A stretch of 64,000 nt of DNA from Propioniferax innocua (GTDB taxonomy: Bacteria; Actinomycetota; Actinomycetes; Propionibacteriales; Propionibacteriaceae). Below are positions 1 to 11,994 of this stretch, piece after piece (the stretch's first letter is position 1; every line of letters begins with the position of its first letter). A program made the position numbers and the translations under genes. The notes under the pieces are model-generated. The model was not told where the DNA came from. It worked only from the letters and a program-made list of their open reading frames with translations, and did no database searches. The stretch is from positions 971,348 through 1,035,347 of the forward strand of contig NZ_VFOR01000002.1 in assembly GCF_006716235.1 (NCBI RefSeq), written 5' to 3'.

Positions 1-1524
1 CCCGATGAGGTCTCGGTGCTGCGAGACGGTCGGGAGTCGCGCATTCTTGCCGCGGAGCTGCGGGTCGGCGATCACTTCGTGGCCCGGCCCGGCGAGAAGA
101 TCGCCACCGATGGCCGCATCGTCGAAGGTCGCAGCTCCGTCGACGCATCCATGCTCACCGGGGAGTCGCTCCCGGTGGAGGTCGGTGTCGGAGATGACGT
201 CATCGGCGCCACGGTCAACACCGGCGGCCGTCTGATCGTAGAGGCCACGCGCGTCGGATCGGACACGAGCCTTGCGCAGATGGCGCGCCTGGTGGAGGAG
301 GCTCAATCGGGCAAGGCCGAGGTGCAGCGTCTGGCCGATCGGGTGTCGGCAATCTTCGTGCCTGCGGTGATCCTGATCGCCATGGGAACCCTCGCAGTCT
401 GGCTGCTGCTCGGGCACCCCGTTGCATCGGCATTCACCGCTGCGGTGGCGGTCCTCATCATCGCGTGCCCATGCGCGCTCGGACTCGCGACACCCACCGC
501 ACTCCTGGTGGGAACCGGCCGCGGTGCGCGGCTGGGGATCCTGATAAAGGGCCCGGAGATGTTGGAGTCGACGCGCCGCATCGACACCATCGTGCTCGAC
601 AAGACCGGAACCATCACCACCGGCGAGATGGTCCTCCAGGACGTTGTGACCACCGATGAGGACCGGCACGAGGTGCTTCGCCGTGCCGGTGCCGTGGAGC
701 ACGCATCTGAACACCCGATCGCGCGTGCGATCGCCGATGGTGCACGAGCAGCGCTCGGTTCGCTGCCACCGGTCACGGGGTTCGAGAACGTCGAGGGACG
801 CGGGGTACGCGGCAGCGTCGATGATGTCGTGGTTCTGGTGGGCCGTCGCAGCCTGTTGGTCGACGCCGACCTGCTGATTCCCGAACATCTGGCCACTGCC
901 ATGGATGACGCCGAGACGCGTGGCCACACTGCCGTCCTCGTGGGCTGGGATGGTACTGCTCGCGGCGTCATCACGGTGGCCGATCAGATCAAGGAGAGCA
1001 GCGTCGATGCGGTCGACGAATTCCGAAGGTTGGGTCTGGAACCGGTCCTGCTGACCGGTGACAACCGCATCGTCGCCGAGCATGTGGCCAGGACCGTGGG
1101 CATCACACGCGTCCGGGCCGAGGTGATGCCCGAGGACAAGGTCCAGACGGTCCAGGAGTTGCAGCGTGAGGGCCGCGTCGTGGCCATGGTCGGTGATGGT
1201 GTGAACGACGCGGCCGCATTGGCCCAGGCCGACCTGGGGCTGGCCATGGGCACCGGAACCGACGTGGCCATCGAGGCGGCAGACATCACCTTGGTGCGTG
1301 GCGATCCGAAGGCGGCAGCCGACGCCGTACGCCTATCGCGCGCCACCCTTCGCACCATCAAGGGCAACCTGTTCTGGGCCTTCTTCTACAACTGCCTGGC
1401 CATCCCGCTGGCGGCTCTGGGCCTGTTGAATCCGATGCTCGCTGGGGCCGCCATGGCATTCTCGAGTGTGTTCGTCGTGAGTAACAGTCTTCGCCTGAAG
1501 AGCTTCACGCCGCGGTCGGTGTGA
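1..1524 (+). CDS. copA: Cu(I)-exporting P1B-type ATPase, N-terminus cut by window edge
   Basis: The reading frame is open from base 1, so the gene begins upstream. The visible 507 residues hold the actuator-domain TGES (bases 157-168), the membrane CPC metal site (466-474) in IIACPCALG, the phosphorylation motif DKTGT (from 598), the HP nucleotide-binding motif in SEHPIARA, and the hinge GDGVNDAAA. The last two helices carry YN and MAFSS, the pattern of Cu+-selective P1B-1 pumps. By family it exports cytoplasmic Cu(I) through the plasma membrane. The CsoR-family copper sensor directly downstream supports copper as substrate. The N-terminal metal-binding domain cannot be seen. Confidence 0.93.
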   Translation, partial: PDEVSVLRDGRESRILAAELRVGDHFVARPGEKIATDGRIVEGRSSVDASMLTGESLPVEVGVGDDVIGATVNTGGRLIVEATRVGSDTSLAQMARLVEEAQSGKAEVQRLADRVSAIFVPAVILIAMGTLAVWLLLGHPVASAFTAAVAVLIIACPCALGLATPTALLVGTGRGARLGILIKGPEMLESTRRIDTIVLDKTGTITTGEMVLQDVVTTDEDRHEVLRRAGAVEHASEHPIARAIADGARAALGSLPPVTGFENVEGRGVRGSVDDVVVLVGRRSLLVDADLLIPEHLATAMDDAETRGHTAVLVGWDGTARGVITVADQIKESSVDAVDEFRRLGLEPVLLTGDNRIVAEHVARTVGITRVRAEVMPEDKVQTVQELQREGRVVAMVGDGVNDAAALAQADLGLAMGTGTDVAIEAADITLVRGDPKAAADAVRLSRATLRTIKGNLFWAFFYNCLAIPLAALGLLNPMLAGAAMAFSSVFVVSNSLRLKSFTPRSV

Positions 1525-1605
1525 TGGAGTTTCCGTGCGAAGATCATCTGAGTACGAGAAAGCTCCGGCCACATGCCGGGAGCGCCTGCAGAAATGGAGA
1601 ACGTC

Positions 1606-1893
1606 GTGGCCCACGGGTATGTGAGTGACAAGGAGCGTTATCTGGCGCGCCTGAAGCGCATCGAGGGGCAGACGCGAGGCATCCACCGGATGATCGACGA
1701 GGACGTCTACTGCATCGATGTGCTCACCCAGATCAGTGCGATCACCAGCGCCCTGGAGAACGTCGCTCTCGCTCTGCTCGACGACCACATCAATCACTGT
1801 GTGCGCCACGCCGCCGAACACGGGGGCAAGGACGAGATCGACGAGAAGCTCAACGAGGTCAACGCTGCGATCACTCGACTGGTCAAGAGCTGA
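1606..1893 (+). CDS. csoR: CsoR-family copper-sensing repressor
   Basis: A small all-helical protein of about 95 residues with the family core RLKRIEGQTRGI. The Cu(I) ligand set is visible: a Cys in YCIDVLTQ, then His and Cys in DHINHC, matching C-H-C of Mycobacterium CsoR. Copper binding releases the repressor from DNA and derepresses the exporter, here the adjacent copA. The frame is open from 1573. I prefer GTG 1606 because GGAG sits six bases upstream; ATG 1594 and ATG 1573 are alternatives. It follows copA by about 80 bp and is probably co-transcribed, which would give autoregulation. Confidence 0.88.
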   Translation: MAHGYVSDKERYLARLKRIEGQTRGIHRMIDEDVYCIDVLTQISAITSALENVALALLDDHINHCVRHAAEHGGKDEIDEKLNEVNAAITRLVKS

Positions 1894-1940
1894 CTTGCCT
1901 GCGCATGGCCTCGGCCACGCGCATCACAGGGCCCGACCGT

Positions 1941-1965
1941 GGGGCCGGTCATGTCGACCGGCCCC
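1941..1965 (+). terminator. Hairpin terminator after csoR
   Basis: A perfect 10-bp stem (1941-1950 with 1956-1965) and 5-base loop lie 48 bp beyond the csoR stop. There is no U-tract, so it would be a tail-less terminator of the kind common in actinobacteria. Confidence 0.65.
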
Positions 1966-2071
1966 ATACTCATTCCCGCACACGGCGGAGACGTCCCACT
2001 GCCCCGACATGGTCATACGGATCTGGTAGCCCTGCGCTCTGTTCGCAACCGGATAATGACATCGATGTGAT

Positions 2072-2103
2072 TCATCCACAGGTGTGGACAACCCTGTGGA
2101 TTC
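2072..2103. promoter_or_regulatory. Cluster of three DnaA-box-like 9-mers
   Basis: Three nonamers lie in 32 bp: TCATCCACA at 2072-2080 (plus), a perfect TTGTCCACA on the minus strand at 2083-2091, and GAATCCACA on the minus strand at 2095-2103. The stretch is intergenic (csoR to tRNA-Ile) and about 31 kb from the main origin. Its role is unknown; a DnaA titration or reactivation site is one possibility. Confidence 0.5.
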
Positions 2104-2153
2104 TTGATGATCTGACGACCGCCGGAACGAAGCAGGGTCTGCCCGGAAACACG

Positions 2154-2183
2154 AAACGCCGCAGCCCATGGGCTGCGGCGTTT
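2154..2183 (-). terminator. Rho-independent terminator after tRNA-Ile
   Basis: A perfect 13-bp stem (2154-2166 with 2171-2183) and 4-base loop sit 6 bp past the tRNA 3' end. T-rich sequence follows on the minus strand. Confidence 0.8.
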
Positions 2184-2189
2184 CATCAG

Positions 2190-2263
2190 TGCGCCTACCT
2201 GGACTTGAACCAGGGACCTCAGTCTTATCAGGACTGCGCTCTAACCGTCTGAGCTATAGGCGC
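2190..2263 (-). tRNA. tRNA-Ile (anticodon GAT)
   Basis: The reverse strand folds as a full 74-nt cloverleaf. The acceptor stem GCGCCTA pairs with TAGGCGC, with discriminator A. The anticodon loop CTGATAA gives GAT, and the T-arm is CCTGG-TTCAAGT-CCAGG. The 3' CCA is not encoded. A tRNA-Ile after gyrA and DUF3566 is the common actinobacterial arrangement. Confidence 0.97.
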
Positions 2264-2320
2264 ATGGCGTGAACCGAAGACTTAGATTACGACACATCAC
2301 CAGTTCACGCAAAATCGAGG

Positions 2321-3616
2321 TCAGTCCTCCGCGAGAGTCACCTCGAGGCCACCGATGAGCGAGGACGCGAGGTTGTACAGAAACGCGCCGAGGGTGGCGA
2401 GAGCGGTGATGATCGCGATGTTGATCGCGGCCAACACCACAGACCCACCCAGAACCCGCTGGAATCCGATGTATCGCTTGATGTCGAATTTCTCGGTGTC
2501 ACCGGGAGTCTCGAGGAAGGGTGCCACGATCGTGTTGATGTGGTTGAACAGGCCCGAAGCCTCGAGGACGCCGTAGACCACCAGCGTCGCCACGATCAGG
2601 ATGACCGCCCCGGCGATGGAGAACAGGAACGATGTCTTCATGACCGACCAGGGGTCGATCTGCGACAGCCGCAGCCGTGCCTTGCGCGTGCGTCGGGTGC
2701 GTCCGACCTGGCGAGCCTTGTCAGCGTCGTCCTTGGAGCCGTCCGCAGCAGCGCGCCCGGTCGCCACACCTGCGGCGGCAGCGAGGCCGGCCTTGGCAGC
2801 TGCTCCCCGTCCTTCCTGTGGCTTGCCGCCCTGTGAGGCATTCTGCTGTGCAGCAGCCTCCTTGGCGGGCTGCTGAGTCTGCTGGCCACCCTTGGACGGC
2901 GCCGGAACCCCCTGAGCAGCCTCACCGGTGCGCACCTGACCGGCCTGACCCTGCTGACCGGCCTGAGCCTGCTGACCGGAGTGGGTCTGCTGCCTGCCCG
3001 AACCACCTGCAGCAGCCGCGCCCGCAGCACCAGCCCCGGCCGCGCCCGCAGCACCAGCGGTCGCGGCCTTACCGCCCTGACCACCGGACTGCTGGGGCCC
3101 CTGCTTGGTGGCGTCGCCGGGCTTGGTGGCGTCACCGGGCTTGCCACCCGGACCGCCGGGGTTCGCCTGTCCACCAGCGTTCGCCTGAGCGCCCTGCTTC
3201 TGAGCGTCCTTCTTCTGGGCGCCGGACTCCTGAGCTCCCGCCTTCTGACCACCGGCCGAAGTATCACCCTGCACAGCACCCGGCTTCTGGGCTCCCGGTT
3301 TCTGTGCACCCGGTTTCTGGGACCCGGGCTTACCGCCCTGGCCACCAACCTGCGCAGCACCGGACTTGTCCTGTCCGCCCGGCGTCTGTGGGCCCGGGTT
3401 CTGCGGCTTCTGCCCGCCACCCTGTGGCGCTCCGGCTCCCTGTGTGGAGCCAGGCTTGTCCTTGTTCGATGAGCCCTTGCTCCCATCGTCCTTGCCGCCG
3501 CGCACACGGCCCATGACCCGGTCGGCGAGCGTGCTCTCGGAAGGATCACCCTTCTTGTCGAGCTTGCGGATCACCGTCTGCTCGGCGTCCGAAGCATCGT
3601 TGTTGGAGTCACTCAC
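2321..3616 (-). CDS. DUF3566 membrane protein with long low-complexity N-terminal region
   Basis: A 431-aa protein. The C-terminal ~120 residues form the DUF3566 domain with two hydrophobic helices, one near [20 protein letters not shown] and one near the C-terminus. Before it runs roughly 280 residues rich in Gly, Gln, Ala and Pro, with tandem GAQKP and KPGDAT units, ending in a basic stretch ([12 protein letters not shown]). The GTG at 3616 overlaps the gyrA stop by 8 bp and has GGAGGA upstream, so it is translationally coupled to gyrA. DUF3566 proteins normally follow gyrA in actinobacteria and their function is not established. The length of the disordered region is unusual. Confidence 0.9.
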   Translation of the reverse strand: MSDSNNDASDAEQTVIRKLDKKGDPSESTLADRVMGRVRGGKDDGSKGSSNKDKPGSTQGAGAPQGGGQKPQNPGPQTPGGQDKSGAAQVGGQGGKPGSQKPGAQKPGAQKPGAVQGDTSAGGQKAGAQESGAQKKDAQKQGAQANAGGQANPGGPGGKPGDATKPGDATKQGPQQSGGQGGKAATAGAAGAAGAGAAGAAAAGGSGRQQTHSGQQAQAGQQGQAGQVRTGEAAQGVPAPSKGGQQTQQPAKEAAAQQNASQGGKPQEGRGAAAKAGLAAAAGVATGRAAADGSKDDADKARQVGRTRRTRKARLRLSQIDPWSVMKTSFLFSIAGAVILIVATLVVYGVLEASGLFNHINTIVAPFLETPGDTEKFDIKRYIGFQRVLGGSVVLAAINIAIITALATLGAFLYNLASSLIGGLEVTLAED

Positions 3617-6230
3617 GCTCGTCCTCCTCCGCATTAGCGGTGTCGTTGACAGGTTGCGGCTCGGCACCCGTGTTTTCTGCCGAACCATCATTCACCATGG
3701 AATCAACTTCCGTCGATTCATCCTCGTCCACGAGACTTGCTTCAGGGTTCAACGCGATCAGCGAGACCGCATCATCCTCGTTGACGCCGACGAATCGCAC
3801 GCCCATGGTGTCACGACCATGCACATCCACCTCATCGACACCACTGCGAGTGATCTGACCGCTGTGCTTGATCGCGATGATCTCATCCGATTCACGGCAG
3901 ATCAGCCCGCCCACGAGCTCGCCGCGTTTGGCGTTGAGCTTCATGGCCTTGATGCCCAGGCCACCGCGTCCCTGCACCCGGTAATCCGACACCGGGGTGC
4001 GTTTGCCATACCCCTCGTCGGTCACCGTGAACACATACCATGCGTCCTCGGGAAGATCATTGTCGATCATCGCCATCGACAGCAGCTCATCGTCACCACG
4101 GAACTTCATGCCGGTCACACCCGAGGTGGCACGCCCCATGGGACGCAGCTGCTCATCACTGGCATTGAACCGGATCGCCTGCCCATGCTTGCTGATCAAC
4201 AGCACGTCATCCTCCGGACCGGCCAGACCGGCACCGATGAGCTCATCGTCCTCGGTTCGGAACGTCAGGGCGATGACGCCTGCCTGACGCGGGGTGTCGT
4301 AAGCGCTGAGCTCGGTCTTCTTGACCATGCCCTTCTTCGTGGCCAGCAGAAGATACGGCTCGTCCTCGTAGGAACCGATGGCCAGAACCTGCGCGATCTG
4401 CTCATCGGGAAGGAAGGACAGCAGTCCCGCGACGTGCGAGCCACGCGCATCACGGCCGGCTTCGGGAAGCTGCCACACCTTGGTTCGGTAGACCCGACCC
4501 ATGTTCGTGAAGAACAGCACCCACTGATGGTTCGATGTGGCGAACAGGTGCGCCACCTCATCATCGGCCCGCAGCGCAGCACCGCGCACACCCTTGCCGC
4601 CACGCTTCTGGACGCGGTACTGGTCCATGCGCGTGCGCTTGGCATAGCCGCCCTGGGTGATGGTCACCACCATCTCCTCGTTGGGGATGAAGTCCTCCTC
4701 GGACATGTCCCCGTCCGCGGCCACGATGCGCGTGCGTCGATCATCGCCGTACTTCTCGACGATCTCCGCCAGCTCGGTGGAGATGATCTCACGCTGACGC
4801 TCATCGCTGGCGAGGATGTCCTTGAGGTCTGCGATGCGACGCTCGAGCTCGGCCAGCGTGTCCACGATCTTCTGACGCTCGAGCGCCGCCAGACGCCGGA
4901 GCTGCATGTCCAGGATCGCGGTGGCCTGCACATCATCGATGTCCAGGAGCTCCTTGAGGCCATCACGTGCGGCCTCGGTGGTCGGCGAGCGTCGGATCAA
5001 AGCGATGACCTCGTCCAGCGCGTCGAGTGCCTTGACCAGACCCCGGTAGATGTGGGCCTGTTCCTCGGCCTTGCGCAGGCGGAAGGCCGTGCGTCGTTGG
5101 ATGACCTCGATCTGGTGCTTGACCCAGTTGGAGATGAACTGGTCAAGACGCAGCGTCCGCGGCACATCGTCCACCAGTGCAAGCATGTTGCAGCCGAACG
5201 TGTCCTGCAGCGGCGTGTGCTTGTACAGGTTGTTCATCACCACACGCGGGCGGGCGTCACGCTTGAGGACGATCACCAGACGCTGACCGGTACGGCCCGA
5301 GGACTCGTCACGGATGTCGGCAATCCCCTGGATACGTCCGGTATTGACCAGATCGGCGATCTTGATCGCAAGGTTGTCCGGATTGCACATGTACGGAAGC
5401 TCGGTGACCACCAGCATCTGGCGGCCCTTGGCGTCCTCCTCCATGTCGATGACCGCGCGCATCGTGACCGAGCCACGACCGGTGCGGTAGGCCTCCTCGA
5501 TACCTGACCGCCCCACGATGAGAGCGCCACTGGGGAAGTCTGGGCCCTTGACCCGAGCCATCGCCGCCTCGAGAAGCTCCTCGTCGGTGGCGTCAGGATT
5601 CTCCAGCGACCACTGGACGGCGTCGGCCACCTCTCGCATGTTGTGCGGCGGGATATTGGTGGCCATACCCACCGCGATACCGGTGGAACCGTTGACCAGG
5701 AGATTCGGGAAACGTGCCGGAAGCACAACCGGTTCGGTGTCACGGTTGTCGTAGTTGGGCTTGAAATCGACGGTGTCCTCGTCGATGTCTCGCACCATCT
5801 CCATCGCGAGATTCGCCATGCGGCACTCGGTGTACCGCATCGCTGCGGCCTTGTCATTGCCCGGAGAACCGAAGTTCCCCTGCCCTTGAACCAACCGGTG
5901 CCGCATCGCCCAAGGCTGGGCCAGGCGCACGAGAGTGTCATAGATCGCCGAGTCACCGTGAGGGTGGTACAGACCCATGACCTCACCGACCACGCGGGAG
6001 CACTTGTTCCAACCACGATCGGGGCGGTATCCACCGTCGTACATGGCGTAGATGACGCGCCGATGCACCGGCTTAAGACCATCCCGCACGTCGGGCAGCG
6101 CGCGCCCGACGATGACGCTCATCGCATAGTCGAGGTACGAGCTCTGGATCTCCGCCTGCAGATCGATCTGCTGCGTCGTGCCCTTGGCCGGGGATTTGAG
6201 CTTCTCGCTCTCGGGAGGTTGCTCACTCAT
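3609..6230 (-). CDS. gyrA: DNA gyrase subunit A
   Basis: This 873-aa subunit cuts and rejoins DNA in the A2B2 gyrase that introduces negative supercoils. The catalytic tyrosine is Tyr133 in AAMRYTECR. The quinolone-resistance region reads GDSAIYD with Ser94 and Asp98, the residues associated with quinolone sensitivity. The C-terminal beta-pinwheel carries a GyrA box, QKRGGKG. The C-terminus is acidic. It lies 54 bp downstream of gyrB and overlaps the DUF3566 gene, forming the operon gyrB-gyrA-DUF3566. Confidence 0.98.
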   Translation of the reverse strand: MSEQPPESEKLKSPAKGTTQQIDLQAEIQSSYLDYAMSVIVGRALPDVRDGLKPVHRRVIYAMYDGGYRPDRGWNKCSRVVGEVMGLYHPHGDSAIYDTLVRLAQPWAMRHRLVQGQGNFGSPGNDKAAAMRYTECRMANLAMEMVRDIDEDTVDFKPNYDNRDTEPVVLPARFPNLLVNGSTGIAVGMATNIPPHNMREVADAVQWSLENPDATDEELLEAAMARVKGPDFPSGALIVGRSGIEEAYRTGRGSVTMRAVIDMEEDAKGRQMLVVTELPYMCNPDNLAIKIADLVNTGRIQGIADIRDESSGRTGQRLVIVLKRDARPRVVMNNLYKHTPLQDTFGCNMLALVDDVPRTLRLDQFISNWVKHQIEVIQRRTAFRLRKAEEQAHIYRGLVKALDALDEVIALIRRSPTTEAARDGLKELLDIDDVQATAILDMQLRRLAALERQKIVDTLAELERRIADLKDILASDERQREIISTELAEIVEKYGDDRRTRIVAADGDMSEEDFIPNEEMVVTITQGGYAKRTRMDQYRVQKRGGKGVRGAALRADDEVAHLFATSNHQWVLFFTNMGRVYRTKVWQLPEAGRDARGSHVAGLLSFLPDEQIAQVLAIGSYEDEPYLLLATKKGMVKKTELSAYDTPRQAGVIALTFRTEDDELIGAGLAGPEDDVLLISKHGQAIRFNASDEQLRPMGRATSGVTGMKFRGDDELLSMAMIDNDLPEDAWYVFTVTDEGYGKRTPVSDYRVQGRGGLGIKAMKLNAKRGELVGGLICRESDEIIAIKHSGQITRSGVDEVDVHGRDTMGVRFVGVNEDDAVSLIALNPEASLVDEDESTEVDSMVNDGSAENTGAEPQPVNDTANAEEDERE

Positions 6231-6284
6231 GCGTCATGGCTCCTTGCTACGGATGATGGGCGGCGCGAAGGCGTCCGGCCCGGG

Positions 6285-8381
<2,097 letters not shown>

Positions 8382-8630
8382 TCGTCTCCCATCGAAGATC
8401 AACGTGTCGATCTTAGTCGACCAAGCCGCCCGATGCCGCTCACACGCCCGCGAGCCCGTCAGCAGTGGTGTCCCACCCGAAACGCCCTCGGCCCCGTCAC
8501 AGCGTCTCTCGCGGCCGGGTTGATCACCACTCCATAACAGACTCCGACAGCACTCCCCCACGGTGATGACAAAAATCGGAGGCTCTGGTGATATTGGCTA
8601 GACATTTTTGCAACGACGCTCGGAGGACCC

Positions 8631-10328
8631 ATGAACTCGGTGATGTTGACCCTCATCGGCATCGCGATGGTCGCGCTCGGATACCTGCTGTATTCGCACT
8701 ACATCGCGAACCGGGTCTTCCGACTGGACCCGGACTTCGAAACCCCCGCACACGAATTCGAGGACGGCGTCGACTACGTACCGACCAACAAGTACGTGCT
8801 GTGGGGGCACCATTTCACCTCCGTGGCCGGTGCCGCACCCATCGTCGGCCCCGCGATCGCGGTGATCTGGGGCTGGCTCCCGGCCTTCCTGTGGGTCACG
8901 CTCGGCACCATCTTCTTCGCCGGCGCACACGACGTCGGTGCGCTCTGGGCCTCGGCCCGTAACAAGGGCCAGTCCATCGGCACCCTGTCGGGCCGCTACA
9001 TCGGCGGACGCGGACGTAACCTGTTCCTCGTCGTCATCTTCCTGCTGCTGCTCATGGTGAACTCGGCGTTCGCCGTGGTCATCTCAGGCCTGCTTGTGAG
9101 CACACCCACCGCCGTGATCCCCACGTGGGGCGCAATCGTGGTGGCTCTGTGCATCGGGCAGGCGATCTACCGCCTCAAGTGGAATCTGCCAGTGGTGTCA
9201 CTGGTGGGTGTCATCGCGCTGTACGCTCTGATGATCTTGGGCGACCGGTTCCCCATCGTTCTGCCCGATACGATCCTCGGCCTGACGGCGAATGCCTTCT
9301 GGATCGTGGTCCTGTTCATCTACGCGGGCATCGCGTCCCTGCTCCCGGTGTGGATGCTCCTGCAGCCCCGCGATTACATCAACGGCCTGCAGCTGTTCAT
9401 CGGTCTGGGCATCCTCTACGTCAGCATCTTGGTTTCACGGCCCGAGATCGTGGCTCCGGCGGTGAACTCCAACCTTCCCGAGGGCACTCCGGGAATCGCT
9501 CCGCTGCTGTTCGTGACGATCGCCTGTGGTGCTGTCTCCGGCTTCCACGGGGTCGTCGCCTCGGGCACGTCCTCCAAGCAGATCGACAAGGAGACCGACG
9601 AACGATTCGTCGGCTACTTCGGCGCCGTGGGCGAAGGGCTCCTCGCACTGGGCACCATCATCGCCACCACCTCGGGCTTCGCCGCCCTGGCCGACTGGGA
9701 AGAGGTCTACAAGGAGTTCGGTGAAGGTGGCGTCACCGCGTTCGTCGAGGCCGGTGGGCAGATCCTCAACGCAGGACTGGCCATTCCCACCAGTCTGTCC
9801 TCCACGATCCTGGCCACCATGGCCGTCCTCTTCGCCGCCACCACCATGGACACCGGCGTCCGCCTGCAGCGCTACGTCGTCAGTGAGATCGGTGAACTGT
9901 TCGGCCGCAAACCGAACGCCGCGGTCTCGACGCTCATCGTCATCGTCGTCACGCTCGCCCTGTCGTTCAGCACCGGAGCCGATGGCGAAGGCGGCATGGT
10001 GATCTGGCCACTGTTCGGTACCACCAACCAGCTCATGGCCGCGCTCACGCTCAGCATCCTCGCGGTCATGTTGACCCGCAAACGTCGCCCGATCACCGCG
10101 ATCGTCCTCCCGCTGTTGTTCATCCTCGTGATGACGCTGCTGGCGCTGGTCACCCAACTCGGCCAGTACTGGTCCCAGCAGGAGTGGCTGCTGCTGGCCC
10201 TCGACGCGATCATCCTCGTGTGCGCGGTGTGGGTGGTGCTGGAATCGGCACTGGCACTGGCCCGGGCACGCAATGAGCCCGAGGACGACGAGACACCAGC
10301 CGAATCGACCATGAAATCCACAAAGTGA
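8631..10328 (+). CDS. cstA: CstA-family carbon starvation / carboxylate transporter
   Basis: A 565-aa polytopic membrane protein with family hallmarks: WGHHFTSVAGAAPIVGPAIA near residue 60, AGAHDVGAL, and a central SGFHGVVASGTSSKQI. CstA and BtsT of enteric bacteria take up pyruvate (and were earlier linked to peptides). This protein is shorter than E. coli CstA (about 700 aa). CGGAGGACCC precedes the ATG. It is followed after one base by a small Cys-Cys-ending protein and then an ArsA-like ATPase, so the three probably form one operon. The substrate here is inferred from the family only. Confidence 0.88.
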   Translation: MNSVMLTLIGIAMVALGYLLYSHYIANRVFRLDPDFETPAHEFEDGVDYVPTNKYVLWGHHFTSVAGAAPIVGPAIAVIWGWLPAFLWVTLGTIFFAGAHDVGALWASARNKGQSIGTLSGRYIGGRGRNLFLVVIFLLLLMVNSAFAVVISGLLVSTPTAVIPTWGAIVVALCIGQAIYRLKWNLPVVSLVGVIALYALMILGDRFPIVLPDTILGLTANAFWIVVLFIYAGIASLLPVWMLLQPRDYINGLQLFIGLGILYVSILVSRPEIVAPAVNSNLPEGTPGIAPLLFVTIACGAVSGFHGVVASGTSSKQIDKETDERFVGYFGAVGEGLLALGTIIATTSGFAALADWEEVYKEFGEGGVTAFVEAGGQILNAGLAIPTSLSSTILATMAVLFAATTMDTGVRLQRYVVSEIGELFGRKPNAAVSTLIVIVVTLALSFSTGADGEGGMVIWPLFGTTNQLMAALTLSILAVMLTRKRRPITAIVLPLLFILVMTLLALVTQLGQYWSQQEWLLLALDAIILVCAVWVVLESALALARARNEPEDDETPAESTMKSTK

Positions 10329-10329
10329 C

Positions 10330-10593
10330 ATGAACGTACGCGAACGCCTTCGCGTCTTCGCCCGCGGGCTGTCGCAGTTCTATTCCGGGAACTACCGTGC
10401 GACGTTCGCCCGTGCCCGCCGCGACGAGGATGATCTGTTCAGCATGATGGTGTTCGCCGAGGCCCTCGGCGTCCCCAACCCGGCGTCCTACCACACTCTC
10501 GAACTGACCCCGGTGATGTTCGAACGCTTCCACGAATGGCATCGCCGCATGGGCATGGAACGATCCCCCCTCGACACCCTCGCGTGCTGTTGA
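10330..10593 (+). CDS. Small CstA-associated protein ending in Cys-Cys
   Basis: An 87-aa soluble-looking protein with an N-terminal basic helix (RERLRVFARGL), a central YRATFARAR segment and the C-terminus TLACC followed by stop. It starts one base after cstA. E. coli YbdD and YjiX, the small partners needed by CstA and BtsT, also sit next to their transporter and end in CC, but the rest of the sequence differs. I recall that databases name a similar family 'cory-CC-star'. The inference is a functional YbdD analogue; the job of the terminal cysteines is unknown. Confidence 0.72.
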   Translation: MNVRERLRVFARGLSQFYSGNYRATFARARRDEDDLFSMMVFAEALGVPNPASYHTLELTPVMFERFHEWHRRMGMERSPLDTLACC

Positions 10594-10619
10594 TGCCACA
10601 TGTGTACAGGTGAGTTCAC

Positions 10620-11585
10620 ATGAGCACTGCTCCATGGCATGACCGCCGAATCCTGTTCTTCGGAGGCAAGGGGGGCGTTGGGAAGACCACTCTGGCGTCG
10701 GCCATGGCCATGGCGAAAGCCCGTCAGGGTGAGCGTGTGCTGGTGGTCTCCACCGACCCGGCCCACAACCTGGGACATCTGTGGGACGAGACGGTCGGAG
10801 CGGGACAGGTGCCGCTGACGAACGGCGTCTGGGGAACCGAACTCGATCCCACACAGATCGCCCGCGAACATGTGCGGGCGGTGTCACGGACCGTGCGCGG
10901 GCTCATGCCCGAACACCTCCACAAACGCGTCGACGACTACTTCGCACTCACCCTCGAAGCCCCCGGAACACATGAATCGGCGCTCGTGGACGCCATGGGC
11001 CGACTCGTGCTGGAGGGCTTCGAGGAGTACGACACGCTCGTGTTCGACACCGCGCCCACCGGCCACACCACGCGTCTGCTGGAGATGCCGCGGCTGATGC
11101 AGATGTGGACCGACGGGCTTCTCGCCAGCCGTGACCGCGCCGACCGGTTCAGCGACGCCATCCGTGGCCTCGACGGGGACCGCCGTGCTCCCGATGCCGT
11201 CGATGTCCGCAACAGTCGGATTCGTCATCTGCTCGAGGAACGGCGCACCCGATTCATCCAGGTGCAGGAGATCCTCGGTGATCCGGTGCTGACCGGGTTC
11301 ATGGTGGTGACCCTGCCCGAACGACTCCCGACCCTCGAATCACTCGCGCTGCACGAACAACTGTGCGCACTGGGCATGGGCGTCCCCGCGGTTCTGATCA
11401 ACCGCTGTTCCGCCCCCGACGCGCCCCAATGGCGAATCGACGAGGAGGCGCGGAACATCGAAGAGATCACCGCCCGGGTCGACGCTCCGGTGCTCCAGAT
11501 CCCTGTGTTGGAACGCCCCATGACCGGCCTCGACGCGGTCACGGCCATGGCCGACGCGTTGCAGACCGCCATGGGTGGACGCTGA
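10620..11585 (+). CDS. ArsA/Get3-like P-loop ATPase
   Basis: A 321-aa single-domain SIMIBI ATPase. The deviant Walker A is GGKGGVGKTT (residues 15-24), switch I region STDPAHNLGH, and switch II DTAPTGHTTRLLEMP (143-157), the signature of ArsA and Get3. The Get3 zinc CxxC is absent, and I see no ArsA-type Cys triad. ArsA energises arsenite efflux and Get3 delivers tail-anchored membrane proteins. No arsenic genes are nearby; instead it follows cstA and the CC-tail gene with a 26-bp gap. A role in maturation or activity of the transporter complex is inferred. Confidence 0.82.
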   Translation: MSTAPWHDRRILFFGGKGGVGKTTLASAMAMAKARQGERVLVVSTDPAHNLGHLWDETVGAGQVPLTNGVWGTELDPTQIAREHVRAVSRTVRGLMPEHLHKRVDDYFALTLEAPGTHESALVDAMGRLVLEGFEEYDTLVFDTAPTGHTTRLLEMPRLMQMWTDGLLASRDRADRFSDAIRGLDGDRRAPDAVDVRNSRIRHLLEERRTRFIQVQEILGDPVLTGFMVVTLPERLPTLESLALHEQLCALGMGVPAVLINRCSAPDAPQWRIDEEARNIEEITARVDAPVLQIPVLERPMTGLDAVTAMADALQTAMGGR

Positions 11586-11625
11586 ACCCGCCGGTGTCTG
11601 GCTGCTCCCAACCCAGGGAAAGGCT

Positions 11626-11880
11626 TCACTCGAACACGGGCGGTCGTTTCTCGACGAACGCGCTCACCGCTGTCTCCACCTGGTCGGGTTCCGACACATC
11701 GGCGCCCACGGCGATGGCCCGCCCACCGGCAGCGCTGATCTCATCGGCCACGGCCTCGCAGGCCTCCTGTTTCAGATCGAGGACAGCAACCGCCATGCCG
11801 TCGGCAGCGAAGCGACGACTGACCTCCGCTCCGATCCCTCGTTCTGCTCCGGTGACGATTGCGACGCGCTGATCCACCAT
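11626..11880 (-). pseudogene. Truncated SDR, apparently fused to an enoyl-CoA hydratase C-terminus
   Basis: An 84-aa frame from ATG 11880, which has GGGGAG upstream. It starts as a classical short-chain dehydrogenase (VAIVTGAERGIG, then GADVSEPDQV) but stops before the NNAG and YxxxK regions that would make it active. Its last residues, SAFVEKRPPVFE, instead look like the C-terminus of crotonase-fold enoyl-CoA hydratases, which often end in an AFxEKRPPxF pattern. The simplest reading is a deletion that joined two neighbouring acyl-CoA genes. It cannot be a working SDR. Confidence 0.65.
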
Positions 11881-11894
11881 GTCGAGACTCCCCA

Positions 11895-11955
11895 TTCAAC
11901 GTTGAACGTGTGGCGTGGGTCTCACGCTAGTTGAATCTGGCTTCGAGTTCAACTA
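11895..11955. promoter_or_regulatory. Divergent promoter region with repeated TTCAAC/GTTGAA half-sites
   Basis: The 12-bp palindrome TTCAACGTTGAA lies at 11895-11906. An inverted pair TAGTTGAA/TTCAACTA lies at 11928-11935 and 11948-11955. TGAATCTGGCTTCG at 11932-11945 resembles the palindromes at 14589 and 18576. The region sits between the truncated SDR and the MaoC gene and is a likely repressor-binding region. Confidence 0.5.
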
Positions 11956-11994
11956 GCTTGCCAGTGCCCTCTCAAAGACGAACAGGAGCACCCG

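Noticed and set aside
3366..5507. Long plus-strand open frame opposite gyrA
   Set aside because: It is antisense to gyrA, whose catalytic and QRDR motifs are intact, and has no recognisable domain; a by-product of high GC.
10620..11585. Arsenite efflux ATPase ArsA
   Set aside because: Single domain, no ArsA cysteine triad, and no arsB, arsC, arsD or arsR nearby.
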